From Reichenbachiella ulvae (GTDB taxonomy: Bacteria; Bacteroidota; Bacteroidia; Cytophagales; Cyclobacteriaceae): DNA of 64,000 bases. Under the pieces are notes generated by a model that worked only from the letters and a program-made list of their open reading frames with translations, made no database searches and was not told the origin of the DNA. This document shows, in pieces, positions 52,928 through 61,862 of this stretch. Numbering within the stretch: position 1 is the stretch's first letter; every line of letters begins with the position of its first letter. A program made the position numbers and the translations under genes. The stretch spans positions 1,488,001 to 1,552,000 of the forward strand of contig NZ_JAOYOD010000001.1 of NCBI RefSeq assembly GCF_025833875.1, written 5' to 3'.

Positions 52928-53848
52928 ATGAAAATATTTAATTCTATATATATAAAATCCTTGCTGGCCTTTGTGCTGCTGATCACGGGCACTTTGCCCT
53001 CTCAGGCACAAGATACTGGCATGAGCATATCCTCGGATGACGTTACGCTAATAGCCCTCGGACTGATACTACTGATCGTAATATTAGTCTTGGTTGTAGC
53101 TATTTTCCTTCTGAAACTCATTCAGACACTACTCGACAAAGAGTTGGAAGCCAAAGGCATAATCCCCGAGGCTGAGCCAAGCTGGTGGCAAAAGCTGGAC
53201 AGAAATCTGACCAATGCTGTTCCACTAGAAGAGGAAGAAAGTATCGAGTTGGATCACGACTATGATGGTATCAAAGAATTGGATAACCACCTCCCACCCT
53301 GGTGGAAATGGTTGTTCTATCTCAGTATCGTTTTTGCCGTGTATTACATGATCGATTACCACGTGCTTGAATCCAGCCCTTTATCAGCAGAAGAATATGA
53401 AATCGCTATGAAGGAAGCCGAAGAAGCCAAAGCTTCATCAGCTGGTGAAGAAGAGTCCATCGACGAATCTAACATTGTTTTCAACGATGACCCTGAGCTT
53501 CTAGCCAAAGGAAAGACAATCTATGTACGAAACTGTGTAGCTTGTCACAAAGAAAATGGTGAAGGAGGAATAGGTCCTAACCTGGCAGACAAATATTGGC
53601 TGCACGGCGGTAGTATTCAAGACACCTACAATACAATCTCGAATGGTGTGGTAGAAAAGGGCATGATCGCCTGGAAAGAGGTACTTTCTCCTTCCAATAT
53701 CAATGCCGTTAACTCCTACATCTATACACTGAGAGGCACTAACCCTGCCAATCCAAAGGCTCCACAAGGAGAAGTGTATGAAGCTGAAACAAAAAACACT
53801 GAAGAATCCGAAAGCGTAGAAAGCGATAGCACAGCATTAGCTGAATAG
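52928..53848 (+). CDS. ccoP: cbb3 oxidase cytochrome c subunit CcoP, single heme
   Basis: 306 residues. Two membrane helices (about 38-62 and 125-145) and one cytochrome c domain: C203-x2-C206-H207 in NCVACHKENGEGGIGP. The classical proteobacterial CcoP has two CxxCH sites; only one is seen here. The Glu-rich linker (KEAEEAKASSAGEEES) precedes the heme. A Met in WKEVLSP-type context may be the axial ligand; MIAWKEV contains one candidate. Confidence 0.92.
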   Translation: MKIFNSIYIKSLLAFVLLITGTLPSQAQDTGMSISSDDVTLIALGLILLIVILVLVVAIFLLKLIQTLLDKELEAKGIIPEAEPSWWQKLDRNLTNAVPLEEEESIELDHDYDGIKELDNHLPPWWKWLFYLSIVFAVYYMIDYHVLESSPLSAEEYEIAMKEAEEAKASSAGEEESIDESNIVFNDDPELLAKGKTIYVRNCVACHKENGEGGIGPNLADKYWLHGGSIQDTYNTISNGVVEKGMIAWKEVLSPSNINAVNSYIYTLRGTNPANPKAPQGEVYEAETKNTEESESVESDSTALAE

Positions 53849-53852
53849 AAGC

Positions 53853-55268
53853 ATGGAAAACCACTACGAATTTGAGGAGGAGTATAGAGACACGATTGCC
53901 ACTGTAGACGAAAGTGGTAAGCGTGTCTGGATTTACCCTAAAAAACCCAAAGGCACCTATCACAATTACCGGATACTGGTAACGGTGATCCTTTTGTCTT
54001 TACTTTTTAGTGGTCCTTTTATAACCATAGGAGGTCAACCTCTGCTCCTACTCAATGTATTCGAACGAAAATTCATCGTGTTTGGACAAGCATTTTGGCC
54101 GCAGGACTTTTTTCTGCTGGCCATACTGCTTGTTACCTTCTTTGTTTTCATCATCCTGTTTACGGTTGCCTTTGGACGGATCTGGTGCGGATGGGCTTGC
54201 CCTCAAACACTATTTATGGAGATGGTATTCCGAAAGATCGAATATTGGATCGAAGGAGATGCAAACAAACAGCGAAAGCTGAACCAGGCCCCATGGAATC
54301 TAGAAAAGATCATCAAAAAAGGAAGCAAGCAATTGATTTTTCTATTGATCTCTATTCTTATTTCTCATACAGTCATGGCCTACCTGATAGGGATCGATCA
54401 AGTGATCGAAACCGTAAGCCAGCCTCCTTCTCATAATATTGAGGGATTTGCAGGATTGGTAGTATTCACTGGAATATTTTATGGCGTTTTTGCCTACTTC
54501 CGTGAACAAGCATGTGTGGCGGTATGCCCCTACGGACGTCTTCAATCCGTACTGCTGGTCAAAGATTCTATAGCAGTAATGTACGATTGGGTGAGAGGCG
54601 AGCCCAGAGAGAAAATCAAGAAAGGAGAAACCAATGAGGACGCAGGCGACTGTATTGACTGCAAACTTTGTGTGCATGCCTGCCCGACCGGAATTGACAT
54701 CCGACAGGGTACGCAACTCGAATGCGTCAATTGCACAGCTTGTATGGATGCCTGCGACGATGTAATGAATAAAGTGGGGCGTGAAGAAGGGCTGATAAGA
54801 TACAGCTCACACACGGCAATTGAGACTGGAAAGTCTAAACTGTTTACACCTAGAGTGGCGGGTTATTCCGTAATCTTGGTAGCGCTGATGGGCTTTTTGT
54901 CTTTCATGTTGATCTCTCGTTCAGATGTGGATGTCACTGCTCTGAAAGTACCCGGTACACTGTACGAAAAGCTAGATAACGACATCATTAGCAACCTATA
55001 CAACATTCAGTTCGTCAACAAGACATTTGATCCGATGACGCTGCATGTCAAAATACTGGATTATGAAAATGCCACGATCGAACAGGTAGGTGGAGACAGG
55101 ATCGAACTGCAGTCTAACGAAAAGTATTCAGGCACCTTTTTTATTAAAATACCGAAGGAGGACTTGCCTGGCACCAAAACCAAAATTGAACTAGGAATAT
55201 TTGCCGGAGAAAAACTGGTTTCAAATTTCAAAGTCAACTTCCTGGGACCGGTAAAACTGAAAAAGTAA
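53853..55268 (+). CDS. ccoG: cbb3 oxidase assembly protein CcoG (polyferredoxin)
   Basis: 471 residues. Five membrane helices, two 4Fe-4S motifs (CIDCKLCVHACP and CVNCTACMDACD) and the membrane Cys sites in GWACPQTLFMEMVF and CVAVCPYGRLQ. A C-terminal immunoglobulin-like domain follows. CcoG is a cupric reductase needed for Cu delivery to the oxidase. 4 bases after ccoP. Confidence 0.94.
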   Translation: MENHYEFEEEYRDTIATVDESGKRVWIYPKKPKGTYHNYRILVTVILLSLLFSGPFITIGGQPLLLLNVFERKFIVFGQAFWPQDFFLLAILLVTFFVFIILFTVAFGRIWCGWACPQTLFMEMVFRKIEYWIEGDANKQRKLNQAPWNLEKIIKKGSKQLIFLLISILISHTVMAYLIGIDQVIETVSQPPSHNIEGFAGLVVFTGIFYGVFAYFREQACVAVCPYGRLQSVLLVKDSIAVMYDWVRGEPREKIKKGETNEDAGDCIDCKLCVHACPTGIDIRQGTQLECVNCTACMDACDDVMNKVGREEGLIRYSSHTAIETGKSKLFTPRVAGYSVILVALMGFLSFMLISRSDVDVTALKVPGTLYEKLDNDIISNLYNIQFVNKTFDPMTLHVKILDYENATIEQVGGDRIELQSNEKYSGTFFIKIPKEDLPGTKTKIELGIFAGEKLVSNFKVNFLGPVKLKK

Positions 55269-55331
55269 AAGTAGTAGTAAGAAAATGACTTTTCAATATC
55301 AAATTTTGAATTTCAAATCTCACATCAGCTC

Positions 55332-55760
55332 ATGAACTGGGGACATAAAATAACAATCGTATTCATCCTGTTTGCCCTATTCGTGGCTACATTGGTAACA
55401 ATCTGTGTCAGGCAAGATTTTTTCCTTGTGGCACCAGACTACTACGAAGAAGAGCTGGCCTATCAGGACCAGATTGACAAAATGAACAATTTTCAGCAAC
55501 TGGAGATCAAGCCAGAGCTGAATAAGATCGACGGAAAAGTGATTCTGAGCTTCCCGGACAATGTAGCGCTGGTAGAAGGGGAAATCCATTTTTTCAGGCC
55601 TTCTCATGGAGATTTTGACCAAAAGTTCTCGATAGAGCTAGACAGCAACGGACAACAAACATTCTCTCAAGATCAGTTTTTGAGTGGATTATGGAAAGCA
55701 AAACTGAGCTGGAAGGATAGCAACAAAAGCTATTTCAACGAAAGCACGATCATTCTCTGA
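55332..55760 (+). CDS. ccoH: FixH/CcoH-like membrane protein
   Basis: 142 residues. One N-terminal helix (KITIVFILFALFVATLVTIC) and a periplasmic domain with DFFLVAPDYYEEELAYQDQID, matching FixH family proteins. CcoH assists cbb3 assembly. Ends 1 base inside the next gene (TGATG). Confidence 0.87.
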   Translation: MNWGHKITIVFILFALFVATLVTICVRQDFFLVAPDYYEEELAYQDQIDKMNNFQQLEIKPELNKIDGKVILSFPDNVALVEGEIHFFRPSHGDFDQKFSIELDSNGQQTFSQDQFLSGLWKAKLSWKDSNKSYFNESTIIL

Positions 55761-56464
55761 TGTATTGGAGCGCACTCATATTGGGTTTTTTGGGTAGCAT
55801 GCACTGTGTAGTCATGTGTGGACCAATCGCGCTCACACTGAAGAGTCAAAACAACCTGAACAGGTTCGTAATATCCAGACTCCTTTACAACCTAGGTAGA
55901 TTATCTACCTATGCACTTTTGGGCCTGGTTTTCGGCTTGCTGGGACAAGGTCTGATCCTGGCCAATTATCAGCAACTGCTATCCATTGGCTTAGGGATAT
56001 TGATGATTCTATTTTCCATTCTTTTGTTCCAAAGAATCAACACTGCCTTTCTGAATCGTCAACTCAGTACAATTAGCAATAGTTTCAGATCACTATTTTC
56101 GTCTGTCATCAAAAAACCTGGATTATTCAGCACCTATTTGGTAGGATTAGCGAATGGCTTTCTCCCATGCGGGCTAGTCTATGCCTCGCTGGTAGGCGCC
56201 CTGGCTATTGGAGAAATTGGCAAGGCCTCTCTCTACATGATCATTTTTGGATTAGGTACTATTCCTGCCATGTTGGTAGTCTCTTTGACAGGCCAATTCC
56301 TGGGAAAACGTCTAAACACAAATGTTCATCGCTTCTCCTCTGTATTCGTATTTCTTTTGGGATCTATTTTGATAATCAGAGGTCTAGAATTAAGCATACC
56401 CTATCTAAGTCCAGTCATTGGGTTCTTGTATCCATTAGATGCGGGAATTACAGTTTGTGAATAA
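55760..56464 (+). CDS. Sulfite exporter TauE/SafE-like (DsbD_2) membrane protein
   Basis: 234 residues with six predicted helices. The start LGFLGSMHCVVMCGPIALTL and ANGFLPCGLVYASL carry Cys and Met, as in the UreH-like (DsbD_2) group found with cbb3 genes. It is likely to move copper or reducing power for oxidase assembly. Last gene of the island; stop is 11 bases from the convergent porin gene. Confidence 0.87.
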   Translation: MYWSALILGFLGSMHCVVMCGPIALTLKSQNNLNRFVISRLLYNLGRLSTYALLGLVFGLLGQGLILANYQQLLSIGLGILMILFSILLFQRINTAFLNRQLSTISNSFRSLFSSVIKKPGLFSTYLVGLANGFLPCGLVYASLVGALAIGEIGKASLYMIIFGLGTIPAMLVVSLTGQFLGKRLNTNVHRFSSVFVFLLGSILIIRGLELSIPYLSPVIGFLYPLDAGITVCE

Positions 56465-56475
56465 TTAAACCTCTG

Positions 56476-58152
56476 TTAATTAAGCAGCAACAATATTCTT
56501 GTATTGAGTCCAGAGGTAATACCTCTTTCATTCGGGTGATCCAATTGAATGAGGCGGTAATTAAAACTCACACATGCGTATGAAGTTGGCCACCAATTGA
56601 GTCCTGCGGAGTATACATTCATTAATCCTGCTCTGATGGTATTGGCATTGAGGTTATAATTCGAGTATCTAACCGCCAGCTCCCAGGCTCCTCGTCCACC
56701 CTGATTCACTCCTATGGCAATAGGTATAGGACTTAATGTACCATTTCGAAAACGATACTTTCGATGTTCGCCACTAATCACCCAGGTTGCCATCATTTGA
56801 AACGAACTCAGGTTCTGCCAGCTCTCACCCACTGCTTTGATCTGGTTGAGCGTGTATTCAGAGTAAAACCAATAAGGGCCACTCAAATAGCCTAATTCAA
56901 AGCTGCTGAGATTCATTTGATCCGTATCAATAAACCCTGTTTGCATGAAATTAATGGATTTATTGAATTCAGGAGTAATCTGGTACTGGGTCCCTACCTG
57001 GCCGTCAGAGTATCGATTGGAAACTCCAATGTGTAGTAAATTGGTACCCGTCTCAGAAGCCCAGGGTACAGCGGTCAACCTTCCCACGTATATGGTTTCA
57101 TTTTCAGTAAAACTGCCTTTTCTCTCTACCCATGGATTAAAAACCCCACCAGCCCATGAAACACGTGACTTCAACAAATTACCGCTTGCTTGAATCCCAA
57201 TATTTCTACCAGGCTGAAAAGCATCAGAAACGCGCTCCTGCATAGAATTGAAAAGTGAGGAAGGTACCCTTTCGAACGAAATAGGCTCTTTCTGCTTCCC
57301 AATACTTAATGTCACATTTTTAATAGGTATATCCAGCCGATAATCGTAAACCGTTAAGTTATTCAAGTCATTTTCCTCAAACCCTTTTTCGAAAGCATTG
57401 GTGGCCATAAAAAAGGTATAACTCCACGGCCTTTTCATTACTTTGACACTACCAATCACCCCAAAACGCAAACCTCTGATTTCTCCTCCTGCATTCGACT
57501 TCAGATTCCCCACCTGTCTTTCATTGGCTTCATTTTGAGACAGCCAATACAGCCGATCCATAGCCAAAGCACCAAAAATCAAACCTTTGAAATTTTCCTT
57601 GTTCCAATGATTCCATTTGCTACCCATGCTGTAGTTGATAGGAAGAGCAAAAGGCGGTGGCGTATAAGCAAACCACTTGACCCTACTGTATGGATCTTTT
57701 TGCGTGCTTTCAAGATGAGTAGACTCCTCCAATCGATTGACATGGATCTCACCATTATTCATTGCAAACACCGTATAAGGCTCAATATTCAACCAAATAT
57801 CAAAATTCTTCCTTGGGTCTTCGTTAAGAATAATGAACCTGGGTGCGGCATTAATCACAAGATTACCTAAGAGGTAGCCTCCATTAGCATCCCAAACCTC
57901 AATATCCTCAGATTTGGACAACTCCTCAGTGGATATCAACTCAAGAACATCATCTATGATCAACAAATTGACATAATATTGCGATGTATCCGAACTGTTG
58001 GTAATTACATTGGCATTTCTAATAATTAGCGAATGGCCCGTCACATTCTGGGCATTTGCAACCAGATTAATAAAAATAAATGCACAAATCGTGAATAGCC
58101 TTAAAGCCTGAATACTCAAGCCAGGACAACATTTTGGAGTTAAGGTTTTCAT
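56476..58152 (-). CDS. OprP-like porin with amidohydrolase-like N-terminal domain
   Basis: 558 residues. Signal peptide (cleavage near VANAQ). Residues about 37-115 read LIIRNANVITNSSDTSQYYV and ANGGYLLGNLVINAAPRFIIL, like the N-terminal and C-terminal beta-sandwich of amidohydrolases, but the catalytic TIM barrel is absent. From about 165 onward the pattern is a phosphate-selective-porin (OprO/P) 16-strand barrel ending in Asn. Likely an outer-membrane channel with an added periplasmic piece. Confidence 0.7.
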   Translation of the reverse strand: MKTLTPKCCPGLSIQALRLFTICAFIFINLVANAQNVTGHSLIIRNANVITNSSDTSQYYVNLLIIDDVLELISTEELSKSEDIEVWDANGGYLLGNLVINAAPRFIILNEDPRKNFDIWLNIEPYTVFAMNNGEIHVNRLEESTHLESTQKDPYSRVKWFAYTPPPFALPINYSMGSKWNHWNKENFKGLIFGALAMDRLYWLSQNEANERQVGNLKSNAGGEIRGLRFGVIGSVKVMKRPWSYTFFMATNAFEKGFEENDLNNLTVYDYRLDIPIKNVTLSIGKQKEPISFERVPSSLFNSMQERVSDAFQPGRNIGIQASGNLLKSRVSWAGGVFNPWVERKGSFTENETIYVGRLTAVPWASETGTNLLHIGVSNRYSDGQVGTQYQITPEFNKSINFMQTGFIDTDQMNLSSFELGYLSGPYWFYSEYTLNQIKAVGESWQNLSSFQMMATWVISGEHRKYRFRNGTLSPIPIAIGVNQGGRGAWELAVRYSNYNLNANTIRAGLMNVYSAGLNWWPTSYACVSFNYRLIQLDHPNERGITSGLNTRILLLLN

Positions 58153-58317
58153 ATCTCAAGTTGGTAAGGAATGAAGTTCTGTTCCTTTTTCTAATATTAG
58201 GGAATAATCCTCATGTCAACAATAACTCCAAAAACTAAAAAAGATTAATCTGTGATTCAATTCATTTTTAGACAGTTATGCTCTGACTTTGTTTATGTCT
58301 GAGGCCTCATTTACCGT

Positions 58318-59739
58318 CTAAAGTTTGAACATGGCCTCAATTTGTTCTTCATCCACAGCATTTGCATTCTTGAGTTCAAAATCATTGGTAACGGGATTGT
58401 ATATATAATCTTCAATCAATTCAATTTTATGTTGATCGATGTAAGCCACTCCATCCAATACTTTTTCAAGCTCTTCATCGCTCATGGATGGATGCAACGA
58501 CAACCGAACAAAACCAGGTTTGTGCGTCAAATTCTTCTGGTCTATTTCCTTTGTCAGCTGATCTGACTTCTCAGAATCCAGTCCAAACAGGTAGTGCACA
58601 TAAGTACTGGCACACGCCCAGCCCCCGCGTACCTGTATACCAAATCTATCATTAAGCATACGTACTACGGCATTGTAATGGATCCCTTTTAGATTAAATG
58701 AAACCACTCCTATTCGATCCGATTTCAGTTCGCCTACAATCTCTACTCCAGAAATGGCTTGTAAACCATTAATTGCCTTTTCAAGGAGTTGCTTTTCTCT
58801 TTTTTCAATATTAGCTACACCCATTTGCTCCTTCAACCGTATGGCCAGGGATGCCCTTATGGTTTGAAGGAAAGAAGGAGTACCACCATCCTCTTTGGTT
58901 TCCGGATTTTGATTGATCCCATATCCACCTTCTGGTTTGGTCCAGGTGACGTTGCCACCACCCGGAATCGTTGACCGACCATCATATAAGTCTTCATTCA
59001 ACACTAAAACTCCACAAGACCCAGGGCCCCCTAAAAATTTGTGTGGAGAGAAATAGATCGCATCCAAATCTGCACCTTCTTCAGGATGCATATCGATTGC
59101 CACATATGGCGCTGTAGCTGCATAATCAACCATACACTTTCCTCCATATTTATGGATTAGTTTGGCCAGGTCGTTAACAGGATTGATGATACCTGTGACG
59201 TTGGAGCCAGAGGTAAAGGCACCAATCAGGGTTTTTCTATTTTGGTATTTAGCCAGTTGCTGCTCCCATTGATCTAAATCTATCAAATAGTCTTTGTTCG
59301 GCTTGACTAGTACTACTTCTGCACCGGCATCTATCCATGCTACCTGATGCGAGTGATGTTCCATATGAGAAATCAATACTACGGGTTGCTCGGCCTTCTC
59401 ATCTAATTTCAGGATTTGAATCAGTCGATTCAAAGCACCTGTCATGCCACTTCCGGTAGTTATAAGCAAATCGGATGCTGAGGCATTGACATGGGTCTTG
59501 ATAATCTCGCGCGCCTTGTTGTAGGCAGCAGTCATTGTACTGCCCGTTTTATTAGAATAGGAATGTGTATTGGCCAGCCAGGGTCCCACCTGTTCCCGCA
59601 TAATCTTTTCTATTGGGTCATAAAGACGCCCTCCTGCCACCCAATCGGCATATATCATTTGATGCTTTCCAAAACGCGTATCGAATGATTGGTCCCATCC
59701 AACGGTCCTCTCCCTAATTTCGTCGAAATTCATTTGCAT
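58318..59739 (-). CDS. Class V aminotransferase-fold PLP enzyme
   Basis: 473 residues. PLP lysine K234 in YFSPHKFLGGPG; phosphate site ITTGSGMTGALN; HMEHHSHQVAW and VDYAATAPYVAID as in the cysteine desulfurase group. A Cys in RGGWACASTYVHYLFG lies where SufS-type enzymes have their catalytic Cys. The C-terminal 60 residues extend beyond the usual length. Cysteine desulfurase or lyase activity is possible; not assignable further. A second ATG at 59733 could be used. Confidence 0.82.
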   Translation of the reverse strand: MQMNFDEIRERTVGWDQSFDTRFGKHQMIYADWVAGGRLYDPIEKIMREQVGPWLANTHSYSNKTGSTMTAAYNKAREIIKTHVNASASDLLITTGSGMTGALNRLIQILKLDEKAEQPVVLISHMEHHSHQVAWIDAGAEVVLVKPNKDYLIDLDQWEQQLAKYQNRKTLIGAFTSGSNVTGIINPVNDLAKLIHKYGGKCMVDYAATAPYVAIDMHPEEGADLDAIYFSPHKFLGGPGSCGVLVLNEDLYDGRSTIPGGGNVTWTKPEGGYGINQNPETKEDGGTPSFLQTIRASLAIRLKEQMGVANIEKREKQLLEKAINGLQAISGVEIVGELKSDRIGVVSFNLKGIHYNAVVRMLNDRFGIQVRGGWACASTYVHYLFGLDSEKSDQLTKEIDQKNLTHKPGFVRLSLHPSMSDEELEKVLDGVAYIDQHKIELIEDYIYNPVTNDFELKNANAVDEEQIEAMFKL

Positions 59740-59874
59740 TAATGTTGTTGTGTCGCAAATTTGGCAAAGCAGGCTGAAAGAACCACTAAAAGGTTCATTT
59801 TCTTGCTATGAATCCCACCTGATATTTTTTTATTAAAACATGAGTCAAATCATTAATATATGATGCCCCTTCGG

Positions 59875-59882
59875 TATTTTTG
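59875..59882 (+). promoter_or_regulatory. -7 box of TPR kinase promoter
   Basis: Perfect TATTTTTG 41 bases before the ATG at 59923. No -33 TTG at the right distance. Confidence 0.35.
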
Positions 59883-59922
59883 TCGATTGAGCAGCAGTGA
59901 TAATCGGGAGATTCTAGATTAA

Positions 59923-61857
59923 ATGAAACACAACTTACCTTGCCTTATTCTTGGGTTACTTCTAGCCCTTTGCCTCTCATTCCCTTCCATAGCAGATAAT
60001 CAAGGCCCTATTCAAAAAATAGACAGCCTTCAGAGCCTAATGGATGAAGCTCAGGGTAAGGATTTGGTTGATATTTACAACGAGATAAGTTGGAATTACC
60101 GAAACATCCGTATTGATTCATCACTGATTTACGCTCAACGTGCCTATCATTTGGCCCAATCTATGGACTATGAATTAGGCATTAGTAAAAGCCTCAATTT
60201 CATTGGAGTTGCCAAACGAAACCACAGTAATTTCTTAGGTGCTCTAGAGAACTTCTTCGAAGCACTCAAACATGCAGAGCAAAGCCGCAATTTGGTACAG
60301 CTCAGTTATACTTTAATCAATATTGGCAACATCTATGTCTTCCAAACCAACTTTGATGGGGCCATAGACTACTTCGAAAGAGCCCTGATCAATGCTAACA
60401 AACTAGAAGACCTGGACTTGAAAGCCTATTGTCATATCAATCTGGGAAGATCCTATACTGGTCTGAAAAAATATGAAGAGGGTGAAATCCATATAGAAAA
60501 AGCCATAGCTCTAAGAGAAGAACAAAACAACCTTGAAGGAGTGGTCATTAGTAAAGTGGACCTGGCCAATCTATATGTACTCAGCGATCAAATGGACAAG
60601 GCCATAGAAACACTGGATGCCACTATGGCTGATGTGCGAAAATTAGGCCATAGCACTACGCTGGCTTATATGTACATGATTTATTCCAGGGCTTATCTTA
60701 AGAAAAATCAAATTGCCAAGTCACTGGAGTTTAACGAACTCAGTTTCGAAATCTGCAGCGCGAATAACATCAAAAAAGTAGAAAGTGACTTACTGCTGCT
60801 AAAATCAAATATTTATGAGCAAGCCAATGATCTTTCAAAGGCGCTTCATTACTTGCACCTTCATACAGAAAAAAAGGACTCTATATTCAGTGAAGAAAAC
60901 ACCAGGAAAATAGAGTCTCTGCACGCCAGCTATACCGCTGAAAAGAAAGAAGCCGAAACGCGATACCTCAAACAACAGACTGAATTGAATCAAATCATTA
61001 TTCAGCGTCAGAAAGTCATCATTTGGTTGACCATTATCGGACTGGTGTTATTTATTGGTATTGCGATCGTTTCCATCAAGGCTGCCTCTGATCGCAAAAA
61101 AATGACCAATCAGATTGAGAAACAGAAAGAAGATGCCTTCAAGCACAATAACAGTCTGATAGACCTCAATCATGAAAAGAACAATCTAATCCGCATTCTA
61201 TCTCACGATCTACGTGCGCCTATCAATAACATCAAAGGTTTGACACAAGTGCATCAGAGTGCGCATCAGTTTGACGAAGCAGATAATCAGATGCTTGACC
61301 ATATCGTCAATGAATCTGACCGATTGCTCAATATGATTACAAAAATTCTGAATGTTGAAGCACTCGAGGATGAAACTAGGCACTACAAATCCGATCGTAT
61401 CAACTTGAACTATGTAACGGAACAAGTGATATCTAACTACCAATCTTCAGCGAAAGCCAAGGAAATTAGCATACATTCCAAATTAGTAAAGGATGGAGTA
61501 TTTATACTTGGAGACCAAATCCATATCTATCAAATCTTAGAGAACCTGATCTCAAACGCGATTAAGTTCTCTCAAAAGAATACTGTAATCAATATCGAAC
61601 TCGTCAATTTGGTAGCAGAGAACAGAGTCCAAATCAGAATAAAAGATCAGGGACCTGGTCTTACAGAAGAGGATAAAAGGAAAATCTTTACCAAGTTTCA
61701 AACCCTCAGTGCCAAACCTACAGGTAATGAAGAGAGCACTGGTTTAGGACTATCCATAGTCAAGCAATACACCGAACAGATGGACGGTAAAATATGGGTA
61801 GAAAGCACCTATGGAGAAGGTTCAACTTTCATTGTAGAGTTTCTAAAAACCCGATAA
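59923..61857 (+). CDS. TPR-domain membrane sensor histidine kinase
   Basis: 644 residues. Signal peptide, periplasmic tetratricopeptide repeats (about 35-330, e.g. GALENFFEALKHAEQ and GAIDYFERALINANK), a coiled coil, one membrane helix (about 365-386), HisKA with H428 in ILSHDLRAPINNIKGL and HATPase_c with KDQGPGLTEED and STGLGLSIVKQY. No receiver domain or adjacent regulator. Stop is 5 bases from the convergent lhgO. Confidence 0.92.
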   Translation: MKHNLPCLILGLLLALCLSFPSIADNQGPIQKIDSLQSLMDEAQGKDLVDIYNEISWNYRNIRIDSSLIYAQRAYHLAQSMDYELGISKSLNFIGVAKRNHSNFLGALENFFEALKHAEQSRNLVQLSYTLINIGNIYVFQTNFDGAIDYFERALINANKLEDLDLKAYCHINLGRSYTGLKKYEEGEIHIEKAIALREEQNNLEGVVISKVDLANLYVLSDQMDKAIETLDATMADVRKLGHSTTLAYMYMIYSRAYLKKNQIAKSLEFNELSFEICSANNIKKVESDLLLLKSNIYEQANDLSKALHYLHLHTEKKDSIFSEENTRKIESLHASYTAEKKEAETRYLKQQTELNQIIIQRQKVIIWLTIIGLVLFIGIAIVSIKAASDRKKMTNQIEKQKEDAFKHNNSLIDLNHEKNNLIRILSHDLRAPINNIKGLTQVHQSAHQFDEADNQMLDHIVNESDRLLNMITKILNVEALEDETRHYKSDRINLNYVTEQVISNYQSSAKAKEISIHSKLVKDGVFILGDQIHIYQILENLISNAIKFSQKNTVINIELVNLVAENRVQIRIKDQGPGLTEEDKRKIFTKFQTLSAKPTGNEESTGLGLSIVKQYTEQMDGKIWVESTYGEGSTFIVEFLKTR

Positions 61858-61862
61858 CTCCC

